In this document: one piece after another, positions 1 to 7,955 of the stretch
Layout: every line of letters begins with the position of its first letter
How positions within the stretch are numbered: position 1 is the first letter of the stretch
Assembly (NCBI GenBank): GCA_016704305.1
Contig: JADJAL010000055.1
Location: 1 to 28,749, forward strand
Length of the DNA stretch: 28,749 bases
Source of the DNA: Haliea sp.
GTDB lineage: Bacteria > Pseudomonadota > Gammaproteobacteria > Pseudomonadales > Halieaceae
Direction of reading: 5' to 3'
Program-made: the position numbers and the translations under genes
The notes under the pieces: model-generated
What the model saw: only the letters and a program-made list of their open reading frames with translations
What the model was told of the DNA's origin: nothing
The model's database searches: none

Positions 1-1917
1 ATGCTGGCGCGCGGTGCCTATCTTCTCGGAGGATGGGGAGCTCTGGCAGTGGATTGGCGTTCACATGGACATCACCGAGCGCAAGAAAGCAGAAACCCGA
101 ATCAATTACCTGAATCGCGTGTACGCAGTGCTGAGCGGGATCAATCTACTGATCGTGCGCGCCAACGAACGGAAGAACTGGATCACCACGAAGCGTGCAA
201 GATCGCGGTTCGTGAGGGCGGCTTTCGCATGGCGCTGATCGGGATACTGGACCAGCAAACGGGGAAGATCGTCTCCTATGCTTCGGCCGGCATGGACAAG
301 GCGCTACAGAACATCCTCGGTAGTTTCCACTTCTCCACCGAGGGAGCGCCTCGGGAGCGTCCCTCATTGCACGCGTATTGCGTGAAAAGAAATCCATTGT
401 CTCCAATGCACCGCTGGATGATCCCGGAGATAGTTTTGCCAGGAGCATGCTGAAGCAGGGGTATGTTCGTTGGCAGTGTTGCTGCTGTTACATGGCGAAA
501 CGTTCCAGGTGTGCTGGCGCTCTACACCAGCGAAATGAATTTTTTCCACCAGGATGAAATGAAGTTACTGGAGGAACTGGCCGTCGATATTGCGTTCGGT
601 ATTGATCACATCGACAAGCAGGATCAGCTTAACTACCTTGCCTATTACGATACGCTCACAGGACTGGCCAACCGCAGCCTGTTTCAGGATCGCCTGACCC
701 AGAATTTGCACGCACGCCATGACGATTCGCGGTTGATCGCTACAGTGTTGCTGAACCTGACCGCTTCCGGCAGATCAACGAAACGCTTGCCGCAGTACCG
801 GGGACAAATTGCTGTGCGATGTCGGCGCCCGTCTGCACGGGGCTTCCGACTCCGCGCTGCACGCATCAACGCGGATATGTTCGGGCTGAGTGGTGCGCGG
901 CGGACGCACGGCCGTCAACCCGCACGAAGACCTGACGGCTTTGCTGATGTGCTTCGCGCAACCGTTTGTGTTGATGGGCGGCGAGGAATCCAGGCGTAGC
1001 GTGCCGCGCCGGGGTTCCGCTCTACCCCCAGGACGGCGCCGATGCCGATGATTTGATGCGCAATGCGGAGGCGGCGTTAAGGCACAGCAAACACGCAAGC
1101 GAGCGTATTGAGTTCTATGAGCCCGCCATGAGCGCACACATGGCCGCGGCCCTGGCGATCGAAACCCGGCTGCGACGCGCCTGTGAGCGCAACGAGTTTG
1201 TCCTTCACTACCAACCTAAATTGTCGCTGACCAGTGGTCAACTCATAGGGGCCGAAGCATTGGATTCGCTGGCAGGATCCCGATCATGGGTTGGTGGCGC
1301 CGGGGCTTCTTCATCCCCGCGCCGGGAAGATACCGGCATGATCATAGAGGTTGGACGCTGGGTGGCAGCAGGTATGCCGATCTTTGCGCATGGTCAGCAC
1401 GCGGTATCAGCGTGCCGCGCATTGCGGTTAATGTCCGGCGCTGCAGTTGAAACGCAAGGATTTCGTCGACAGCATGATTAACGAAATCCAGCGCGGCGGC
1501 AACCGTCCGCAATGGTTGGAACTTGAGATTACCGAGAGTGTTGTGATGGCAAAAGGCGATGACAACCCACGCAAGCTGTCGCAGCTACGGCAGCTTGGCG
1601 TGACGGTGACTATTGATGATTTCGGCACCGGTTATTCCTCGCTAAGCTATCTTGCACGCCTGCCAGTGGATTCACTGAAGATCGATCAATCTTTTATTGC
1701 CAGCATGAAGGATAGTGCTGAGGCCACCTCCATTGTCTCAACCATTATCACGCTCGCCCATGGCCTGAAGCTGAAGGTGGTGGCGGAGGGTGGGACCGTA
1801 GCGCAGTGCAATATGCTGAAGGAACTTGGTTGCGACGCGGTGCAGGGATATTTGTTCAGCAAGCCGCTGCCCGCTGAGACCTTTGTCGAAAAATATCTGC
1901 TGCCATTGACAATTTGA
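1..1917 (+). pseudogene. PAS-GAF-GGDEF-EAL cyclic-di-GMP protein, 5'-partial, frameshifted
   Basis: The reading frame hops several times but the joined pieces give one multidomain signalling protein. The piece at 14-180 ends a PAS/PAC domain (GVHMDITERKKAE). The piece around 180-600 is GAF-like. Next comes the start of a GGDEF domain (YYDTLTGLANRSLFQDRL, about 646-700), and from 1180 an EAL domain. The active-site motif of the cyclase is changed: NADMF stands where GGDEF is expected (868-882), so cyclase activity is unlikely. The EAL phosphodiesterase motifs are kept: GAEAL, ELEITES, DDFGTGYSSL, LKIDQSF, VVAEG and QGYLFSKPLP. Inference: a c-di-GMP phosphodiesterase with a sensory front end, if the gene is really intact. 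Breaks lie near 180, 400-470, 750-1050, 1270-1400 and 1430. The start is outside the window. Confidence 0.8.
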
Positions 1918-1985
1918 TGAAGCCGCGGTCTGCGGTCACAGAGCGACCGATAAAGCCAACTTCTCGCAGGTGTGCGTAGACACGA

Positions 1986-2193
1986 ATGACAGTAGAGCAC
2001 GCAGGGACAGAACGGGTGCTATCGGAAGCGGCAGCCGTCGAACTGCTCACTTACCTGGTGAGTGCGGGTGAACCCAGATCGAAGAAACGGCCGAGTATGT
2101 CACCGCTCCGACCGCGAGGCTTACATGGCACGAGTACAGGAGATATGCATTGCAGTGGCCGACTGCCTCCTCGCATTGAACGCCTCGACCTGA
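1986..2193 (+). CDS. Small hypothetical protein, frameshifted
   Basis: I do not recognise this protein. It opens with an ATG and reads as a helical, acidic peptide (start MTVEHAGTERVLSEAAAVE). It shifts frame near 2073 and again near 2110, and ends in the segment AYMARVQEICIAVADCLLAL before a TGA. The joined product would be about 70 residues with no signal peptide or membrane segment. The amino acid make-up of the joined pieces looks protein-like, while each single frame soon becomes Arg/Pro rich. It lies between the c-di-GMP gene and the convergent ectD. About 160 bases after it (2194-2353) show no gene or clear terminator. Confidence 0.3.
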
Positions 2194-2353
2194 CTCAAGT
2201 GATTACACCACTGTACGAGGTGCCCGGGCACGGCGCGTCACCCGCAACATGACCTCCGACGCAGTCGATTCCGCAGACTTCTACCTCGTCGTGGGTCCAC
2301 GCTACGCGCCCAGCGCGGTAACCGCAAACCCAGGTCGTCATCCCGGTGTCGGA

Positions 2354-3298
2354 TCATCGCTTGCTGAGTCCGGCAATCGGTCGAATATTCTCCCTGGTAC
2401 AAATGTACTCGGGACGTGGAGCGTGCTCGCAAAATGGGGCAACAACCCGATTACTCATGGCGTTGTACACAAAAAAGATGTTTGAACGCAGATAAGGGGT
2501 GATATTCCCGTTTGAGCCGTGCATGGTATTGCAGTCAAAGATGATAACGCTGCCGGGTTTTCCGGTCGCTGCAACTATGCCGCCTGCGTCGACCAGTTGT
2601 GCAAGGGCTTCGTCGTTTGGCACACCATAGACCTGCTGTTTCAGCGATGTCCTGAAGTTCTTTTCGGGGGTTGCGCCCTCGCAACTAAGATAGCTTTTGT
2701 GTGATCCGGGGATTAGCAGCAGTGGACCATTTAGTGCGCTATTTTCCGCGAGCGTTACCGACATGCTCAATGCCCGCATTGCAGGCATGCCGTCTTCCAC
2801 ATGCCAGGTCTCAAAATCGGAATGCCAGTAAAACTCCTTGCCGCGAAACCCGGGTTTGAAGTTTAGCCGGGATTGGTGGATATACACCTGGTCACCCAAC
2901 AGTTGTTGAGCGCTGCCCGCCAGGCGATTGTCGACAGACAGTTTCTGAAACAGTGCGCTGATTGCATGTACGCGAAAAATGGAGCGAACGTCATCGCTGC
3001 CCGGTTCTCTTATCACCGCATCGCAGCGCTGGATGTCTGGGCTGGCGCGCAGTACATCCAACTCGGTCTGGAAGAGGGCCACCTCGTCTTCCGTGAATAC
3101 GTCATCCAGTATTACAAACCCGTCGCGCTCGTAGTCATCGAGCGTGGACTGGTTCAACGGGCCATTACTGCCGGGCATGTCCGCGTCCGCACCGTGGCGT
3201 CTCGTGTAAACGACAGGATCGATGCGGTCGATAAAACACGACACATTGCCATTGCGGGACGGATAGTGGTCCAGCACTGCTTGCGATGCTTCCACCAT
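2354..3298 (-). CDS. ectD: Ectoine 5-hydroxylase EctD
   Basis: Fe(II)/2-oxoglutarate dioxygenase of the PhyH superfamily that turns ectoine into 5-hydroxyectoine in the cytoplasm. The EctD signature FYWHSDFETWHVEDGMP is present. His159 and Asp161 of that motif and His260 (MHGSNGN) are the expected iron ligands, counting from the start chosen here. Length is 314 residues, close to the roughly 300 of the family. The frame is open up to 3385, but the extra 29 residues lie over the ectC end and do not resemble EctD. The ATG at 3298 is 22 bases after the ectC stop and is preceded by a weak GGGCAGG. It is the last gene of ectABCD. Its presence means the cell can probably make hydroxyectoine, which is linked to osmotic and temperature stress. 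Confidence 0.93.
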   Translation of the reverse strand: MVEASQAVLDHYPSRNGNVSCFIDRIDPVVYTRRHGADADMPGSNGPLNQSTLDDYERDGFVILDDVFTEDEVALFQTELDVLRASPDIQRCDAVIREPGSDDVRSIFRVHAISALFQKLSVDNRLAGSAQQLLGDQVYIHQSRLNFKPGFRGKEFYWHSDFETWHVEDGMPAMRALSMSVTLAENSALNGPLLLIPGSHKSYLSCEGATPEKNFRTSLKQQVYGVPNDEALAQLVDAGGIVAATGKPGSVIIFDCNTMHGSNGNITPYLRSNIFFVYNAMSNRVVAPFCEHAPRPEYICTRENIRPIAGLSKR

Positions 3299-3320
3299 CG
3301 GCCTGCCCACGCTGCGCTGA

Positions 3321-3726
3321 TTACTGTGCAATGGGTGCTGCTCCCAACTCGTAAGCACCTTCGCTGTTGTGAACTTCCGTACCATTCAGTGGCGGATTAA
3401 AAACACAGGCCATTTTCATTTCACTAAAGGCGGTAAGCGTGTGCTTGTCGTGTTTGTCGAGGACATACAGGGGTGCCGGGATGGATCGGATACTTTTTGC
3501 CATCAGCGGCGGTCTCCACTTCGCCCGCACCGGATATGCAGGGAAACCGACTCCAGATGATTCTGGTAATGCATCTGGAATGTGGCGTTCGCGTATATCG
3601 TCGTTATATGGAAGGAGAATCCCATTTGATCGTCCTTCAACAGCAGTCGCGTGCTCTCCCAATTGCCATCCGGGGAGACAATCCTGCGATTGGTTTTGTG
3701 CATCGGACAGGTTTCCTGACTATCAC
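3321..3726 (-). CDS. ectC: L-ectoine synthase EctC (frameshifts)
   Basis: Closes the ring of N-gamma-acetyl-diaminobutyrate to ectoine; a cupin-fold enzyme. The first part reads NWESTRLLLKDDQMGFSFHI and YQNHLES; the last part reads LYVLDKHDKHTL and CVFNPPLNGTEVH, both typical of EctC. Two single-base repairs join them: one G fewer in 3541-3543 and one fewer in 3470-3473 (plus-strand bases). The product then reads CISGAGEVETAADGKKYPIH between the two parts. The start is taken as the GTG at 3726, which gives the family N-terminus MIVRK and has AGGGGA nine bases upstream. This needs two more small corrections near 3694-3711. It follows ectB by 63 bases. The indels are more likely consensus errors than decay, since ectA, ectB and ectD are all well conserved. 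Confidence 0.88.
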
Positions 3727-3789
3727 GGCTAAGGGTCCCCTGATGACGGTTGATGGTTGCATGCATGACCTGTTCTGCGCGGCGGATGC

Positions 3790-5098
3790 CTAGACAGTTG
3801 CCTGGGTCGCCTTGAAGAAATCCATCTCCTGGGGAATCGAATCTTGCCTCGCGCACACTTCCCCGATTGCAGCCTCAACGATGTCGATGCCCTTTTTTAG
3901 ATTGAGATCGCTGATGGTCAGCGGGCACAGGAATTTCACGACGTGATCATCCGCGCCGCTGGTTTCAATCATCAGGCCGCGTTGAAAGGCTTTCTGGCTG
4001 ATTTCACCCGCGATCTTGCCATTGATGCAATTGATACCCTGGAACATGCCCCTGCCGCGTGTGGTGAACTGCCCCTCGCCATGCTTCGCGACGATTTTTT
4101 CCAGCCGCCGCGATATGTACCGGCCCTTGCGCTGGACTTCCCTGCTGAAGCTGTCGTCGGACCAATAGTGATCGATTGCGGCTTTGGCCGTGACGAAAGC
4201 GAGATTGTTACCGCGGAATGTGCCGTTGTGTTCGCCTGGCTTCCACCGATCCAACTCCGGGCTGAACAGCACGACCGCGAACGGCAGGCCGTAACCGCTC
4301 AATGACTTGGAGAGAGTGACGATATCGGGTTTGATGCCCGCTTCCTCGAAGCTGAAAAAGCGGCCCGTGCGGCTGCAACCCGCTTGAATGTCGTCAACTA
4401 TCAGCAAGGCGTCGTGTTTGTGGCAAGTTGCTTGCAGGTTTTGCAGCCATTCGATGGAAGCGGCGTTGATGCCGCCTTCGCCCTGCACGGTCTCAACGAT
4501 GATAGCCGCGGGCTTGTCGACGCCGCTGCTGGAATCACAAAGCAGCTTATCCAGGTAGGCTGTCGTATCGATGTCCTCGCCCAGATAACCTTCGTACGGT
4601 GCCCGGCTTGTGCCGCCGAGCGCTACGCCGGCAGCCCCCCGGTGATGAGAATTGCCGGTCGCGGCCAGCGCGCCCAGCGTGACCCCGTGAAATCCGTTGG
4701 TGAAGGTGACAATGTTTTCTCGCCCCTTGATGTTGCGGGCCAGTTTCATGGCCGCTTCGACCGCATTGGTCCCGGTAGGTCCGGTGAATTGCACCCACAT
4801 AGTTGAGATCGCGGGGTTTGAGGATTTTTTCGCTGAAGCATTCAAGAAACTCGGCCTTCGCCTTGGTATGCAGGTCGAGCCCGTGGGTGATGCCATCCGC
4901 CGCGATATAATCCAGCAGCTTTTTCTTGAAAACCGGATTGTTGTGGCCGTAATTCAGCGTGCCTGCTCCCGCCAGGAAATCCAGGTACTGCTTGCCTTCT
5001 TCATCGTAGAGAAAGTCACCCTGAGCGCGGTGGAAAATGCGCGGGAATGCACGTGCATAGCTCTGTACTTCGGACTCGATCTCTTCAAAAATCTTCAT
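3790..5098 (-). CDS. ectB: Diaminobutyrate-2-oxoglutarate transaminase EctB (one frameshift)
   Basis: PLP enzyme that converts aspartate-semialdehyde and glutamate to L-2,4-diaminobutyrate, the first step of ectoine synthesis. The N-terminus (MKIFEEIESEVQSYARAFP, then FLAGAGTLNYGHNNP) and the rest (QFTGPTGTNAVEAA, IVETVQGEGGIN, LLIVDDIQAGCSRTG, TLSKSLSGYGLP with the PLP lysine) are typical of EctB. They are in two frames that meet at CCC 4794-4796. One C fewer gives the expected LNYVVQFTGPTGTN. Joined length is about 436 residues, normal for the family. AGGAG lies eight bases before the ATG and is inside the last codons of ectA, five bases upstream, so the two genes are probably translationally coupled. 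Confidence 0.94.
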
Positions 5099-5103
5099 GA
5101 TGT

Positions 5104-5664
5104 TTACTCCTGTGACAGCGAATTGGCTGGGATTGTCGCGGAAAGGCCAGGCGTCGTTTGGGGCGCAGGCCGGTGTAGCGGGCCAATACGCAGTAAATAT
5201 TCGGTAGCGTGATCGCCTTTAAAGTGCTGTTGCTGGTCAAACAGAATGTCCCTGCTTGCCTGAACACCCTGTCTTGCCGCGAACCCCTCAAACAGGTGCA
5301 GGGACGCGCTATTTGCGGCTGTTATGCTGGTCTCCAGCCAGCGCACGTTCTGGCAGTGCGGGCGCGCCAGGATCTCTGTGAGCATGCGCGCGGCCAGTCC
5401 CTGTCCGCGTGCGGTTTCATCCACGGCGACCTGCCAGATGAACAGCGTGTCCGGTTGCTCCGGTGGCAGGTAGCCGGATGTAAAGCCGACCAGTTCATCG
5501 TCCCGCAGGGCGGCAACGGACGTACCTGCGAAGTGCGTGCATTGCAGGAGATTGCAGTAGACCGAATTGGTGTCCAGCGGGGGGCACCGGGCTATGAGGT
5601 GGGACACGCCAGCGCCATCGCTGGATTCTGGCTGCCGCAAGTTTATGCCATCGGGAAAATACAT
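5104..5664 (-). CDS. ectA: L-2,4-diaminobutyrate N-acetyltransferase EctA
   Basis: GNAT-family enzyme that acetylates diaminobutyrate in the second step of ectoine synthesis. It carries FTSGYLPPEQPDTLFIWQVA and the acetyl-CoA loop ETARGQGLAARML, followed by LETSITAANSASLHLFEGFA, all as in EctA. The ATG at 5664 follows GAGAGGG and gives 186 residues. In-frame ATGs at 5685 and 5724 would only add residues unlike the family. It is the first gene of the ectABCD operon, and the promoter region lies just upstream. No ask_ect aspartokinase gene is present after ectC or ectD, so precursor supply must come from the general aspartate pathway. Confidence 0.94.
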   Translation of the reverse strand: MYFPDGINLRQPESSDGAGVSHLIARCPPLDTNSVYCNLLQCTHFAGTSVAALRDDELVGFTSGYLPPEQPDTLFIWQVAVDETARGQGLAARMLTEILARPHCQNVRWLETSITAANSASLHLFEGFAARQGVQASRDILFDQQQHFKGDHATEYLLRIGPLHRPAPQTTPGLSATIPANSLSQE

Positions 5665-5727
5665 TGCCCTCTCAAATACATACATGCATAAATAATATAT
5701 TGGCGGATTGATGTGGGTTTTCAAGAA

Positions 5728-5736
5728 AATAGAGCA
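5728..5736 (-). promoter_or_regulatory. Candidate proximal ectA promoter (extended -10)
   Basis: Read on the minus strand, TGC-TCTATT matches an extended -10 box (TGn plus a TATAAT-like hexamer). It sits in one copy of an 11-base direct repeat whose other copy carries a perfect extended -10. A -35 box is not clear. The candidate EctR site overlaps where the -35 would be. Assigned by pattern only. Confidence 0.4.
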
Positions 5737-5744
5737 TAAAAATC

Positions 5745-5762
5745 TATATATCGGACTAAATA
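5745..5762 (-). promoter_or_regulatory. Candidate EctR operator
   Basis: On the minus strand this reads TATTTAGT-CC-GATATATA, two 8-base half-sites with a 2-base spacer. As I recall it, the EctR1 site reported in front of ectABC-ask in Methylomicrobium alcaliphilum is TATTTAGT-GT-ACTATATA. The first half is identical and the second differs at two positions. It lies between the two candidate ectA promoters and in the gap shared with ectR, so it could serve both. A partial half-site, AATTTAGT followed by GT, occurs on the plus strand at 5820-5829. Confidence 0.65.
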
Positions 5763-5778
5763 TTTCAAAACTGCAAAA

Positions 5779-5787
5779 ATTATAGCA
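5779..5787 (-). promoter_or_regulatory. Candidate distal ectA promoter (perfect extended -10)
   Basis: On the minus strand TGC-TATAAT is a perfect extended -10 element in an AT-rich stretch about 115 bases before the ectA start. The -35 position holds only a TTATAA-like match, which is usual for extended -10 promoters. Transcription would start near 5772, just before the candidate EctR site, which would therefore block early elongation or initiation. Confidence 0.5.
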
Positions 5788-5934
5788 TAAAAATACATAG
5801 AGTTATAAACAATTAATGTAATTTAGTGTCGAGCATCAACAATTTCCAGGCTCGCCCAAACTGCACTGGCCGGATTCGCCGGTGGTCACGGTCGCCAACC
5901 TTAATTAGGGCAAGCGCCCGGGAATTGGCTGATA

Positions 5935-6513
5935 ATGGCCATGTTGTTGGGCAGCCCGCCAGCTTATGTGCCCTTGTGCAAGGATTCTGCTTTGAACCGT
6001 AGCGATGAAGTACTGGTCTCCCTGCGTCGAATCATTCGCGCAACGGACATGCATTCCAGGTATTTGGCAAAAACCACCGGCCTCACGACGCCGCAGATGT
6101 TGCTGTTGCAGTGCATTCGCGACAAGGGCGAGTTGACGATTGGCGAACTGGCAAACCAGGTCAGTCTCAGCCAGGCGACTGTCACTACCATCCTGGACAG
6201 ATTGGAAAGGCGTAATTTTGTTTACCGCAAACGCTCCGAGCAGGACAAACGCAAGGTTCACGCTTTCCTGACCGAGGATGGCGTTGCGATACTGCGGGCA
6301 TCGCCAGTGCCCCTGCAGGAAAAGTTCGCGCAACAGTTCTCCGCGCTGCAGGACTGGGAGCAATCAATGATCCTTTCCTCCTTGCAGCGCATAGCAACAT
6401 TAATGGATGCCCAGCATATCGATGCGTCTCCGGTACTGGATGTCGGCGCTCTGGACCGATCGAGCAGCACGGTGGAAATGCCCGAGGATGCCTTCAAGCC
6501 TGACGAGCAGTAG
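5935..6513 (+). CDS. ectR: MarR-family regulator EctR
   Basis: A 192-residue winged-helix MarR protein. The DNA-binding region spans about residues 55-125: GELTIGELANQVSLSQATVT followed by LDRLERRNFVYRKRSEQDKR, which is the recognition helix and wing. The start NRSDEVLVSLRRIIRATDMH resembles EctR proteins. It is divergent from ectA across about 270 bases, the arrangement described for EctR1 of halotolerant methylotrophs, where EctR represses ectABC at low salt. The role here is inferred from homology, position and the operator-like site. Start choice is uncertain: ATGs at 5935 and 5941 are both possible and neither has a strong ribosome site. Its last 20 bases overlap the convergent symporter gene. 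Confidence 0.88.
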   Translation: MAMLLGSPPAYVPLCKDSALNRSDEVLVSLRRIIRATDMHSRYLAKTTGLTTPQMLLLQCIRDKGELTIGELANQVSLSQATVTTILDRLERRNFVYRKRSEQDKRKVHAFLTEDGVAILRASPVPLQEKFAQQFSALQDWEQSMILSSLQRIATLMDAQHIDASPVLDVGALDRSSSTVEMPEDAFKPDEQ

Positions 6514-7909
6514 AACGGGGCAGGAGGGTGCTGGTCAGGCCATAAACGAGTAGCCCGGCAATAATGCCCGGCATACCCTCGTAGACATAGGCCTGCCAAT
6601 CCAGATAGCGCCACAGCAAGGCGGTGACCAGCCCCGCTGACAGCATCGTGATCCCCTGCCATTGCGTGGGCCGTCGTCCCAATGCCAGCACAATTAACAA
6701 CGGGGCAAATGCTGACGCCATCCCGGACCAGGCCATGATGACCAGATTGAATACGGATTGCTGGTTGAGCAGCGCCCACAGTAAAGCCGCGATCGTAACA
6801 GCCAGAGTGACGCTTTTAATCAAACGCGATGTCTCGATTCTCTGCGGCAGCAAATCATGCGTTAACGTCGCTGAACAACTGAGCACCAGTGAATCCGCCG
6901 TGGAGATCGTAGCCGCGAAAATTCCCGCCAGCATCAATCCGACCAGTGCATCGGGCAGCAGTAGCTGCGCCATCATGGGTAGAGCGAGTTCCGCATCGAA
7001 GGCGCTCTCACCAAAGTACAAGCGCGACACCAGCCCTACCGCCGTCGCCGAACTGTAAAACGCGATAAAGAACAGGTAATACCAGAGCCGTGCCCTTGCC
7101 ATATGAGCTGCGCTATCCAATGCCATGAAGCGCACCATGATGTGCGGCTGGCCAATCACGCTCAGCCCGGCAAAGGCCCAACTGACGATGAATAGTGATG
7201 CCCCTGCGATGCCGGGCACCAGCAAATCCGCTGGCACCCAATTCATATAGTTCGGAATGTGTTGCAGCTGATTGAGCACGCTGGCAACACCACCCTTGTT
7301 GACGATGCTCGCAATCAACAGGGTCGCCATCGCGCCAATCATCACGATTGATTGGGCAACATCCGTCCAGATGGAGGCGCGGATACCGCCCGCCACGCAA
7401 TACAACGCAATCATCACGGCCCCGAGGACCGCACCCCACCAGGTTGGCCAGTCGAGCAAAACGTTCAAGGCCTTGCTGCCGGCGACCATCTGTGCGCTGG
7501 CATAGGCCAGTAAAAAAACCAGGCCAACCAGCGCGATCACTAATTGCAGGTGGCGCGCCTTCGTGCCCTGCCAGTTACTCAATACGGCAGCATAGCTTGC
7601 CTCGTTGGTACGTTCCGTAGCCTCGCGCAACCGACGATGGATAAACAGCGATGAGCAAAAGTCACCGAGTATCCAGCCAATCATCAGCCAGATGGAAGGC
7701 AGGCCAGTGGTGTAGGTGTAACCAATGACGCCAATGAACATATACCCGCTGTTGTTTGTCGCGACCGCGGACAGGCCCGCAAACAGCGGAGAAATGCCGC
7801 GACTGGCCAGATAGTAATCATTGCGCTCACCGGTGCTGTAGCGGCTGGACAGCAGGCCCACGCCTAAAAATCCCATCATGAACACAATGAAGGCGGCGAG
7901 TATGATCAC
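6494..7909 (-). CDS. Sodium:solute symporter (SSS/PutP-like)
   Basis: A 471-residue inner-membrane protein with about 13 hydrophobic segments, typical of the SSS family that includes PutP. Family-like segments are YYLASRGISPLFAGLSAVA near the N-terminus, GYTYTTGLPSIWLMIGWILG, and GIFAATISTADSLVLSCSAT. The last covers the Na+-site region of TM8. The GTG start at 7909 follows AAGGA. The substrate cannot be read from the sequence. Its place beside ectR and ectABCD suggests uptake of proline, ectoine or another osmolyte, but this is inference. It follows the MFS gene by 46 bases on the same strand, so the two may be cotranscribed. Confidence 0.88.
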   Translation of the reverse strand: MIILAAFIVFMMGFLGVGLLSSRYSTGERNDYYLASRGISPLFAGLSAVATNNSGYMFIGVIGYTYTTGLPSIWLMIGWILGDFCSSLFIHRRLREATERTNEASYAAVLSNWQGTKARHLQLVIALVGLVFLLAYASAQMVAGSKALNVLLDWPTWWGAVLGAVMIALYCVAGGIRASIWTDVAQSIVMIGAMATLLIASIVNKGGVASVLNQLQHIPNYMNWVPADLLVPGIAGASLFIVSWAFAGLSVIGQPHIMVRFMALDSAAHMARARLWYYLFFIAFYSSATAVGLVSRLYFGESAFDAELALPMMAQLLLPDALVGLMLAGIFAATISTADSLVLSCSATLTHDLLPQRIETSRLIKSVTLAVTIAALLWALLNQQSVFNLVIMAWSGMASAFAPLLIVLALGRRPTQWQGITMLSAGLVTALLWRYLDWQAYVYEGMPGIIAGLLVYGLTSTLLPRSTARQA

Positions 7910-7955
7910 CCGGTGTCCTTGCTATAGGCTGTAAATGACCTGTCCGGATGCCTTG

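Noticed and set aside
3299..3385. A longer EctD N-terminus starting at 3385
   Set aside because: The extra 29 residues overlap the ectC coding end in another frame and do not resemble EctD proteins.
1..5098. Genuine pseudogenisation of the c-di-GMP gene and ectoine genes
   Set aside because: For ectB and ectC, exact one-base homopolymer repairs restore highly conserved sequence, which favours consensus error; the c-di-GMP gene is left labelled as broken because its repairs are less clean.
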